From positions 1-7,798 of the forward strand of contig JASEHM010000037.1 in NCBI GenBank assembly GCA_030018895.1: a stretch of DNA of 7,798 nucleotides, given 5' to 3'. The stretch comes from Candidatus Omnitrophota bacterium. GTDB taxonomy: Bacteria; Omnitrophota; Gorgyraeia; Gygaellales; Profunditerraquicolaceae. A program made the translations under genes and the position numbers. Under the pieces are notes generated by a model. It did no database searches, was not told the DNA's origin, and saw nothing but the letters and a program-made list of their open reading frames with translations. Below are positions 1 through 5,378 of this stretch, piece by piece (within the stretch, counting starts at the first letter, position 1; every line of letters starts with the position of its first letter).

Positions 1-17
1 CTCGAACAAGTCGGGTA

Positions 18-48
18 ATGACAAACTATCAAGAATTTATGTTACAAT
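18..48 (+). promoter_or_regulatory. possible sigma70-type promoter for the K+ uptake cluster
   Basis: ATGACA (18-23, one mismatch to TTGACA) and TACAAT (43-48, one mismatch to TATAAT) are separated by 19 bases, slightly longer than ideal. The -10 box lies about 25 bases before the first start codon, which would leave a very short leader. The call rests on motif match and position only. Confidence 0.25.
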
Positions 49-73
49 GCACTAGCAGCTAATTTGGGTAGCA

Positions 74-739
74 ATGAGAAAAAATATGTACGTAATAATC
101 GTAGGCTGCGGTAGAGTTGGCTCTGAATTGGCAAAATTGCTTTCCGGCGAAGGCCATGATGTAGTTATTATTGATAAGGATCAGAAGTCCTTTAACCGGC
201 TGGGAGACACCTTTAACGGCCTGACAGTTGTAGGCAATGGCTTTGAACTGGAGCTTCTTAAGCAGGCAGGTATTGAAAAAGCAGACGCATTCTGCGCAGT
301 GACTAATGGAGATAACACTAATTTAGTCTCAGCGCAGGTTGCCAAAAAAATATTTAAAGTACCTAAGGTGTTTGCCCGTATTTATGACCCCCAGCGGGCG
401 CATATTTATACTACATTAGGGTTAGATATTATCAGCGGAACCATTCTTTTTGCCGCAATGCTTAGAGATAAAATTATTGAAAGCCGCTTTTCAAGTTATT
501 TAATAGAAACTAAGGATTTAGGGGTTATTGAGATTGAGGTAAAAAATGACCTGGCGGGAAAAACCATAAAAGAGATAGATATTCCCGGGGAATTTTTAGT
601 GGTAGCTATAAAAAAATTGCAAGGAGTAATTATACCCCTACCCCAGACAGTATTAAAGGAAAAGGATACATTAATGGCGATAGTAAAAGTTGCTAGCCTT
701 AGTAGTATTAGGGAAAAATTTGGCTTAGGAGAGAATTGA
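74..739 (+). CDS. trkA: TrkA/KtrA-family potassium uptake regulator (single RCK unit, copy 1)
   Basis: Cytoplasmic nucleotide-binding gating subunit of a Trk/Ktr potassium channel; RCK proteins form rings under TrkH/KtrB and open or close it on NAD(H) or adenine-nucleotide binding. Seen here: a Rossmann TrkA-N domain (about residues 5-125) with GCGRVG at 11-16, an acidic residue after strand 2 (D34), VVGNG at 52-56 and AVTNGDNTNL at 75-84. A RCK-C-like half follows at about 140-217. The length of 221 aa fits a KtrA-type single-RCK protein, not the roughly 450-aa double TrkA. ATG74 gives four extra residues (MRKN) before the usual family start MYVIIVG (ATG86); neither has a good Shine-Dalgarno, so ATG86 is an alternative. 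It heads a co-directional cluster with a second trkA and trkH. The family call is secure; the exact ligand is not. Confidence 0.92.
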   Translation: MRKNMYVIIVGCGRVGSELAKLLSGEGHDVVIIDKDQKSFNRLGDTFNGLTVVGNGFELELLKQAGIEKADAFCAVTNGDNTNLVSAQVAKKIFKVPKVFARIYDPQRAHIYTTLGLDIISGTILFAAMLRDKIIESRFSSYLIETKDLGVIEIEVKNDLAGKTIKEIDIPGEFLVVAIKKLQGVIIPLPQTVLKEKDTLMAIVKVASLSSIREKFGLGEN

Positions 740-931
740 GTTTATATAAGGAATCATTGCTGTCCAAATTAGCTGCCAGAGTGTCATTCCCGCAATCTTT
801 AAGCGGGAATCCACGACGAGAAAAAATCTGGATACCCGCTTTCGCGGGTATGACAAATTTGATATTTCAAAATACATTTCGCGTCGATAAGTAACGTCTA
901 ATTTGGACACGAGTGAGTTCATATAAGGAAT
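737..931. repeat. 18-bp direct repeat flanking the MITE-like element
   Basis: TGAGTTTATATAAGGAAT at 737-754 recurs as TGAGTTCATATAAGGAAT at 914-931 (17 of 18 identical). The left copy contains the trkA stop codon TGA. The pair encloses the inverted-repeat element at 761-909 but does not directly abut it: 6 bases lie between on the left and 4 on the right. It may therefore be a local duplication and not a simple target-site duplication. Confidence 0.7.
761..909. mobile_element. MITE-like element with 12-bp terminal inverted repeats
   Basis: TGTCCAAATTAG (761-772) and CTAATTTGGACA (898-909) are perfect inverted repeats enclosing 125 bp without coding potential. Inside are two hairpins: ATTCCCGC (786-793) with GCGGGAAT (803-810), and ATACCCGC (832-839) with GCGGGTAT (844-851, loop TTTC). 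This tandem-hairpin core is the widespread repeat that encodes VIPAQAGIQ-like peptides when translated; the first hairpin resembles Neisseria dRS3 but with a longer spacer. No clean target duplication directly abuts the ends. It fills most of the gap between the two trkA genes. Confidence 0.6.
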
Positions 932-971
932 TAATAATAATGTGAAACAATCCATATCAGGAGAGTTTCAA

Positions 972-1040
972 GAAAATTGCCTTCACGCCTTTGGCGGGAT
1001 CCGCCATAGGCGTGATCGGCAATAACTTTAGGCAATTTTC
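972..1040. repeat. GC-rich palindromic repeat just before the second trkA
   Basis: An interrupted palindrome covers 977-1022: TTGCC, TCACGCCT and TGGCGG on the left pair with CCGCCA, AGGCGTGA and GGCAA on the right around a GAT loop. A second, alternative outer pair is GAAAATTGCC (972-981) with GGCAATTTTC (1031-1040). No target duplication was found. A TTG at 991 in frame with the downstream gene lies inside this hairpin, so a start there would be an artefact of the repeat. Confidence 0.65.
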
Positions 1041-1049
1041 GCAGTGGTT

Positions 1050-1056
1050 AGGAAAG
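1050..1056 (+). promoter_or_regulatory. ribosome binding site that decides the trkA copy 2 start
   Basis: AGGAAAG lies 6 bases before ATG1063 and is the best Shine-Dalgarno near the gene start. The homology-preferred ATG1087 has only an A-rich stretch before it, and TTG991 has none at proper spacing. Confidence 0.45.
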
Positions 1057-1062
1057 TACTTT

Positions 1063-1749
1063 ATGCTTTCCTATACCGTAAAAAAGATGCATATTTTGAT
1101 TGTAGGCGCAGGAAAGGTGGGATATTTTTTAGCTAAAAGGCTTGTTTCTAGCGGCCATATTATCAGCATAGTAGAGAAGGACAGGAGCCTCTGCGAGCGG
1201 ATAGCTAAAGAATTAGAGATTTTAGTAATCTGCGGAGACGGCTGCGATCCGCGTATTTTAGAAGAGGCGGGAATTGAACGCGCTAATGTCTTAGCTGCAG
1301 TTACCGGAGATGACGAAGATAATCTGATCATCTGTCAATTAGCTAAGGAGAGGTTTAAGGTTGAACGCACTGTTGCCAAGGTTAATAATCCTTGTAATGA
1401 GCATATCTTTTCCGAGTTAGGCGTGGATATTCCGGTTAATGCTACCTCTATCATTGCTAAGATTGTTGAAGAAGAGGTTTCTTTTTCTGATTTTATAAAC
1501 TTAATGAGTTTTAAGCGCGGGAAATTGGCTATTGTCCGGGTGGATCTACCTCAAGATTCGCCGGTAATTAATAAAGAATTAAAAGATATTGAGCTGCCGC
1601 CGGATTCCAATCTTGTTTCTATTTTAAGAGGGGAACAGGTAATTGTGCCAAAAGGTAATACTGTGTTAATGCCCGGGGATGATGTGATTGCCATAACCTT
1701 AGTGGGAAATGAGCCCCTGTTGTTTAATTTGTTAATCGGGAAATTATGA
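1063..1749 (+). CDS. trkA: TrkA/KtrA-family potassium uptake regulator (single RCK unit, copy 2)
   Basis: Second cytoplasmic RCK gating protein for the TrkH encoded downstream. From ATG1063 it is 228 aa. The Rossmann half has GAGKVG at 15-20, an acidic residue after strand 2 (E38), CGDGCD at 57-62 and AVTGDDEDNL at about 79-88; the RCK-C half covers roughly 145-225. Start choice: the open frame reaches back to TTG991 inside a palindromic repeat, but AGGAAAG before ATG1063 supports this start. ATG1087 (MHILIVGAG) matches the usual family N-terminus and remains possible. It differs clearly from copy 1 in sequence, so this is not a recent duplication. The two may act together like the two halves of a fused TrkA. 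Its stop overlaps the start of a small membrane protein (ATGA), implying translational coupling. Confidence 0.9.
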   Translation: MLSYTVKKMHILIVGAGKVGYFLAKRLVSSGHIISIVEKDRSLCERIAKELEILVICGDGCDPRILEEAGIERANVLAAVTGDDEDNLIICQLAKERFKVERTVAKVNNPCNEHIFSELGVDIPVNATSIIAKIVEEEVSFSDFINLMSFKRGKLAIVRVDLPQDSPVINKELKDIELPPDSNLVSILRGEQVIVPKGNTVLMPGDDVIAITLVGNEPLLFNLLIGKL

Positions 1750-1862
1750 AAATCAAAGTTCCTCTAAACATGGCCTTAGGCATTGCCAGTGAGGTTTTAT
1801 ACACTTTATTTATAATGCTGGCGGCATTTTTTATCTGCATGGTGTTTTCAGCGTTCCATTAA
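1746..1862 (+). CDS. 38-residue single-span membrane protein, unrecognised
   Basis: A short ORF whose ATG overlaps the TGA of the preceding trkA (ATGA at 1746-1749). The product has a short basic N-terminus (MKIKVPLN) and a continuous hydrophobic segment over about residues 17-37 (LYTLFIMLAAFF is the core), ending FSAFH. It has no cysteine-containing lipobox and no clear cleavable signal. I do not recognise the family. Coupling to an RCK gene and its position before trkH suggest an accessory peptide of the K+ channel, comparable in size and placement logic to KdpF in the Kdp system; that is inference. Against a chance ORF are the exact ATGA overlap, the coherent transmembrane profile, and the end of coding-like sequence just before a repeat array. 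Confidence 0.65.
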   Translation: MKIKVPLNMALGIASEVLYTLFIMLAAFFICMVFSAFH

Positions 1863-1870
1863 CTAAAATC

Positions 1871-1950
1871 CGTCGTTCGTCGTTCGTACTTCGTACATTG
1901 ATGTAAAATACACGAAGTATGAAGTATGAAGTATGATGTACGAACGACGA
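1871..1950. repeat. inverted array of degenerate heptamers (GAWSKAY)
   Basis: The left arm is four 7-bp units: CGTCGTT (1871, 1878), CGTACTT (1885) and CGTACAT (1892). After a 15-bp spacer the right arm is GAAGTAT (1914, 1921, 1928), GATGTAC (1935) and GAACGAC (1942). The arms are complementary in word content: TCGTCGTTCGTAC (1877-1889) pairs perfectly with 1938-1950, and TACTTCGT (1887-1894) with ACGAAGTA (1912-1919). It occupies the gap between the 38-residue gene and trkH. There is no T-run, so a classical terminator is not supported. Confidence 0.8.
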
Positions 1951-1983
1951 TCCATATCTATTAATTAACAAGACATTGCTGAA

Positions 1984-3486
1984 ATGATTTTTAGGCCCCG
2001 GCTGCAAGATTTAAAAATTATAGGCTTTTATTTAGGCAAGATTATTTTAGGCCTGGTTTTTACTATGGCCTTACCTATATTAATTGGCCTGATATTTGGA
2101 GAACTAAACCCTGTTTTAGATTTCTTAATCAGTATAGAGATTGCCTTGATATTCGGGTTAATTCTTACTAGGCTGTGTTTTACTGAGCATGACCTAAATT
2201 GGATGCAGGGAATGATTGTGGTCAGCCTTTCCTGGATAATAGCAATGATTTTGGGGGCAATCCCTTTATACCTAAGCGGGCATTGGGTTTCTTATTTAGA
2301 TGCCTGTTTTGACGCTATGTCAGGGTTTGCTACTACGGGCCTGGCATTAGTGCAGAATTTAGATCATCTTTCTTATGCCCATAATTTCTGGCGGCACTTA
2401 ATTATGTTTATTGGCGGCCAGGGTATTGTTATTGTCGCGCTTTCATTTTTTGTCAGAGGTTTTTCCGGTGCATTCAAAATGTATGTGGGCGAGGCCCGCG
2501 ATGAAAAAATCCTGCCCAATGTTATACATACCGCAAGATTTATCTGGCTAGTAAGTATTATCTACCTTATTCTAGGCACGCTTGCCTTAGGGATTGCTGG
2601 GTTATTAGACGGGATGAAACCGTTAAATGCTTTTTTTCACGGAGCCTGTCTTTTCATGGCTGCTTTTGATACTGGCGGGTTCACCCCGCAGTCGCAAAAT
2701 ATGCTTTATTACCACAGCCTTTCCTTTGAAATAATCACAGCTGTAATTATGATCTTAGGCGCAATTAATTTCAGGCTGCATTATTATATTTGGACAGGGA
2801 ATAGAAAGGAGATATTTAAAAACGTTGAAACTGTCACGTTTTTTATAACTATAATAATTACTTTTTGTATTACCGCAGCAGGTTTAAGTCAATTAGGAGT
2901 TTATCCTCAGGCGCTTACGCTTTTTCGCAAAGGTTTTTATCAATTAGTTTCCAGTCATACCGGCACAGGTTATCAGACAATATACCCTGCGCAATTTATG
3001 AATGACTGGAACCCTCTCTCTATGACGGGTATAATTTATGCAATGGCCTTAGGGGGCGCGGTTTGTTCCACTACCGGTGCAATAAAGATGCTGCGTATCG
3101 GAATTATTTTCAAGGCCCTAAAAGAGGATTTAAAAAGGATTATGTTTTCTGAAAGGGCGGTTATAATTGAAAAATTTCATCACATAAAAGAGGTTTTTCT
3201 AGAGGATAAATCAGTAAGGGCAGCGCTTTTGATCACCTTGTGTTATCTGGTTCTGTATGCTTTTGGCACTCTCATGGGGATATTTTACGGCTATCCGTTT
3301 TTAGAATCTTTATTTGAATCTGCCTCGGCAGCAGCTAATGTGGGCCTCTCTTGCGGGGTTACTAATACTGCTATGCCTGTAGGGTTAAAGTTTACCTATA
3401 TATTCCAGATGTGGGCAGGTAGGTTGGAATTTATGTCCGTATTCATCCTACTGGGATTTTTAGTCGCAATTATTAAAGGAAAATGA
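1984..3486 (+). CDS. trkH: TrkH/KtrB-type potassium translocating subunit
   Basis: Integral inner-membrane K+ transporter subunit of the SKT superfamily: four membrane-pore-membrane units in one 500-aa chain. The four filter loops are visible: ATTGLA around G119, DTGGFTP around 229-235, HTGTGYQ around G329 and ANVGLS around G454. Other landmarks are GGQGIVIV at 144-151, the gating-loop region GGAVCSTTGAIK at 357-368 (the family usually has GSTAGGIK, so one glycine is replaced by alanine here) and MWAGRLEFMSVF at 476-487. The length is typical. ATG1984 precedes hydrophobic helix 1 after a short basic stretch, as in the family; no good Shine-Dalgarno is visible. It lies downstream of two RCK regulators and overlaps the next gene by ATGA. 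Whether it is Trk- or Ktr-like (H+, Na+ or no coupling) cannot be settled here. Confidence 0.95.
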   Translation: MIFRPRLQDLKIIGFYLGKIILGLVFTMALPILIGLIFGELNPVLDFLISIEIALIFGLILTRLCFTEHDLNWMQGMIVVSLSWIIAMILGAIPLYLSGHWVSYLDACFDAMSGFATTGLALVQNLDHLSYAHNFWRHLIMFIGGQGIVIVALSFFVRGFSGAFKMYVGEARDEKILPNVIHTARFIWLVSIIYLILGTLALGIAGLLDGMKPLNAFFHGACLFMAAFDTGGFTPQSQNMLYYHSLSFEIITAVIMILGAINFRLHYYIWTGNRKEIFKNVETVTFFITIIITFCITAAGLSQLGVYPQALTLFRKGFYQLVSSHTGTGYQTIYPAQFMNDWNPLSMTGIIYAMALGGAVCSTTGAIKMLRIGIIFKALKEDLKRIMFSERAVIIEKFHHIKEVFLEDKSVRAALLITLCYLVLYAFGTLMGIFYGYPFLESLFESASAAANVGLSCGVTNTAMPVGLKFTYIFQMWAGRLEFMSVFILLGFLVAIIKGK

Positions 3487-4139
3487 TAAAGTTCGTAACA
3501 GTTCAGCGTTCAGAAGTAAATCAGGGCGTCATTCCCGCGCAAGCGGGAATCCAGAGAGGGTATGACAGAATGGATGCCCGTTTTCACGGGCATGACAAAA
3601 ACGGGAGGCGAGAACTTCCGGAAGCTGAACTGTTACTAAAGTTCAGAGGACATAGATTTAAACCACAGATTGCGCAGATTGTAGTACTCTCTATTCTCTA
3701 CTTTTTGTTTTTTACTCTTAGTTATGCCCAGCCACTTTCCAGCACTGAGCTAATTAATAATGCCAAAACTTATGACGGAAAAATCGTAGTTTACGAAGGC
3801 GAAGTTATTGGAGATGTGATGAGGCGCGCTGATTATGTATGGATTAATCTGCATGACGGGAAGAACGCGCTTGGTATCTGGCTTCATAAGGACCTGGCCA
3901 AAGGGATTTTGTTTACCGGTAGTTATAAAACCAAAGGAGATTGGTTAGAAGTTCAAGGGAGCCTTCAGCGTGCCTGCAAACAGCACGGAGGAGATTTAGA
4001 TATACACGCCCAGACAATAAAGAAGATAAGATCAGGAAGGTTATTACAGATAAATTTGAATCTGGCTAAAAGAAACCTTGCCATTTTTTTATTAGGGGTA
4101 TTGTGCCTTATATTGTTCTGTCAATCAATAAAGGCATGA
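3483..4139 (+). CDS. exported OB-fold-like protein with C-terminal membrane anchor; N-terminus altered by a MITE
   Basis: Translationally coupled to trkH (ATGA at 3483-3486). Residues 5-54 are encoded by an inserted element plus its target duplication, including the repeat peptide VIPAQAGIQ. Removing those 150 bp gives a 168-aa protein starting MIKFRGHRFK, followed by a hydrophobic core (64-80) and a plausible signal-peptidase site near SYA-Q at 80-83. The mature part (about 87-185) has small beta-rich, OB-fold-like character: YDGKIVVYEGEVIGDVM, WINLHDGKNALGIW, GSYKTKGDWLEVQG, then ACKQHGGDLDIHA. Residues 196-214 form a second hydrophobic segment, a likely C-terminal anchor after a basic stretch. 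I recall similar unannotated 'DNA-binding/OB-fold' exported proteins in other bacteria but cannot name a function. As it stands the signal is buried about 60 residues from the N-terminus, unless translation restarts at an internal site such as ATG at residue 30. Confidence 0.75.
   Translation: MIKFVTVQRSEVNQGVIPAQAGIQRGYDRMDARFHGHDKNGRRELPEAELLLKFRGHRFKPQIAQIVVLSILYFLFFTLSYAQPLSSTELINNAKTYDGKIVVYEGEVIGDVMRRADYVWINLHDGKNALGIWLHKDLAKGILFTGSYKTKGDWLEVQGSLQRACKQHGGDLDIHAQTIKKIRSGRLLQINLNLAKRNLAIFLLGVLCLILFCQSIKA
3495..3636. mobile_element. MITE with 13-bp perfect TIRs and 8-bp target duplication
   Basis: GTAACAGTTCAGC (3495-3507) and GCTGAACTGTTAC (3624-3636) are perfect terminal inverted repeats. 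TAAAGTTC directly abuts both ends (3487-3494 and 3637-3644), a canonical 8-bp target-site duplication. The 142-bp interior has no transposase. It carries a dRS3-type hairpin, ATTCCC-N8-GGGAAT at 3531-3550, and a second one, ATGCCCG (3574-3580) with CGGGCAT (3587-3593). Element plus one duplication is 150 bp, so the host frame is kept and the element is read through as 50 residues. Confidence 0.88.
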
Positions 4140-4148
4140 TACTTAAAT

Positions 4149-4253
4149 GCGAAAGAACGCGAATTTTAAAACGCGAATGAACGCGAATGAATCCGAATTA
4201 GCGTTTATTCGTTCAAAATTAGCGTTTATTCGCGTTAAAGCGTTCATTCGCGT
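4149..4253. repeat. inverted array of degenerate decamers before pheS
   Basis: ACGCGAATGA stands in tandem at 4171-4180 and 4181-4190, followed by the variant ATCCGAATTA (4191-4200); related words start near 4149 and 4158. The right half (4201-4253) carries the same words inverted, such as GCGTTTATTCG and TCATTCGCGT. ACGCGAATGAACGC (4171-4184) pairs perfectly with 4240-4253. It fills most of the gap between the OB-fold gene and pheS. No T-run follows, so termination is not shown. Confidence 0.75.
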
Positions 4254-4286
4254 CTTGCAATTCTTATTTAGCAGGTAACTCATTAT

Positions 4287-5378
4287 ATGAATATTAATAC
4301 TATTAAAACCGAAATAGATTTTATATCTAAAAATATTGAGGCAGAGCTTGTGGTTATAAATTCGGCGCAAGGCTTAGAAGAACTGCGAATAAAATATTTA
4401 GGCAGACAAGGCGCTTTTGCGCAGCTTACCGGTATGATCCCTTGTTTAAGCCTGCCAGAGAGAAGCAGAATAGGCCAGGAAATTAATACCTTAAAAAAGA
4501 GGCTTTTATCTATCATTGAAGAAAAACAAAAAACAATAATTATAAAGCCTGCTGTATCAGATAAATTCATTTGCGATATTGGCCTGCCGGCTATTGTTCA
4601 AGAAATAGGCCGCTTGCATCCGATAACTAAGGTTATTGATGAAATCTGCGCTGTATTTAACCGGATTGGCTTTTCTGTAGTAGAGGGGCCTGAAATAGAA
4701 ACCGAATATAACAACTTCACTGGTTTAAATATTTCCTTAGAGCATCCTTCGCGGGAGGCCTTTGATACGTTTTATTTGAAGCCTCAAGGCCTCAAGGTGT
4801 CAAGATGTCAGGAAGAGAAATTATTATTACGTAGTCATACCTCGCCAGTGCAGATTCGTATGATGAGTTCGCATAAGCCCCCTTTAGCAGTAATTGTTCC
4901 AGGTAGGGTTTACCGTCCGGATGCAGTGGATGCATCACATTCTTTTATGTTTCATCAGATAGAGGGTTTTATGGTGGATGAGAATATCAGATTTTCGGAT
5001 TTAAAAGGTATATTAGAGGTTTTTGCTAAAGATGTGTTTGGGGAAGATATTAAGATGCGTTTTCGGCCGCACTTTTTTCCATTTACTGAGCCGTCAGCAG
5101 AAGTAGATATCTCCTGCATTATATGCAGGAGAAAACAGAGAACAGAAAACAGAGAACAGAGAAAGCATTGCAGTGTATGCGGAGGCAAAGGATGGTTGGA
5201 GATTTTGGGTTCAGGCATGATTCATCCTAATGTGTTTAAAAATGTAGGCTACGATCCTAAAAAATACACTGGTTTTGCTTTTGGTATGGGAGTAGAAAGA
5301 ATTGCTATGCTAAAGTATGGAATTGATGATATCAGGTTATTTTTTGAAAATGACCTAAGATTCTTAAAACAATTTTAA
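4287..5378 (+). CDS. pheS: phenylalanyl-tRNA synthetase alpha subunit
   Basis: Catalytic alpha subunit of the cytoplasmic (alpha-beta)2 class II PheRS, which charges tRNA-Phe with phenylalanine using ATP. Residues 1-90 form the tRNA-contacting coiled-coil arm, including KYLGRQGAF at 36-44. The core follows: motif 1 region GRLHPITKVID at 108-118, EGPEIETEYNNF at 133-144, LRSHTSPVQIRMM at 181-193, motif 2 region RVYRPDAVDASHSFMFHQIEG at 207-227 and motif 3 GFAFGMGVERIAMLKYG at 329-345. At 363 aa it is about 20 longer than usual. The excess lies in two repeat-derived insertions, near 166-176 and at 281-294. The second splits the usual CxxC...CxxC zinc-knuckle-like loop (C277, C280, C295, C298). 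ATG4287 fits the family start; only a weak AGG at 4273 precedes it. It abuts pheT with no spacer. Confidence 0.97.
   Translation: MNINTIKTEIDFISKNIEAELVVINSAQGLEELRIKYLGRQGAFAQLTGMIPCLSLPERSRIGQEINTLKKRLLSIIEEKQKTIIIKPAVSDKFICDIGLPAIVQEIGRLHPITKVIDEICAVFNRIGFSVVEGPEIETEYNNFTGLNISLEHPSREAFDTFYLKPQGLKVSRCQEEKLLLRSHTSPVQIRMMSSHKPPLAVIVPGRVYRPDAVDASHSFMFHQIEGFMVDENIRFSDLKGILEVFAKDVFGEDIKMRFRPHFFPFTEPSAEVDISCIICRRKQRTENREQRKHCSVCGGKGWLEILGSGMIHPNVFKNVGYDPKKYTGFAFGMGVERIAMLKYGIDDIRLFFENDLRFLKQF
4782..4813 (+). repeat. in-frame tandem octamer array in pheS (YSTCARGR x4)
   Basis: Four 8-bp units in register: CCTCAAGG (4782), CCTCAAGG (4790), TGTCAAGA (4798) and TGTCAGGA (4806). They encode about residues 166-176 (PQGLKVSRCQE), an extra stretch between DTFYL and LLLRSHTSP, where the family normally has only a few residues. 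Confidence 0.7.
5111..5161 (+). repeat. hairpin plus tandem heptamers (AACAGAR x4) in the PheS cysteine loop
   Basis: CTCCTGCAT (5111-5119) and ATGCAGGAG (5123-5131) form a 9-bp perfect hairpin across the first CxxC codons. Directly after it come four 7-bp units: AACAGAG (5134), AACAGAA (5141), AACAGAG (5148) and AACAGAG (5155). They are read in frame as most of the hydrophilic stretch RRKQRTENREQRKH at 281-294. Confidence 0.75.

Noticed and set aside
2..55. Open frame running in from the left edge to TAG at 53-55, possibly the end of an upstream gene
   Set aside because: Only 17 codons, no recognisable residues, and it overlaps the possible promoter; it cannot be supported.
725..955. Reverse-strand ORF containing a YPRKRVSRF-like peptide
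   Set aside because: It is just the translation of the MITE-like hairpin repeat on the other strand.
941..1024. Short GTG ORF with AAGGAA upstream in the gap before the second trkA
   Set aside because: It runs through the palindromic repeat, ends in it after 27 codons and shows no protein-like features.
1871..1950. Intrinsic terminator after the small membrane gene
   Set aside because: The stem-loop is not followed by a T-run on either strand.
4254..4286. T-box or other phenylalanine-responsive leader before pheS
   Set aside because: The space between the repeat array and ATG4287 is too short and no T-box consensus is visible.
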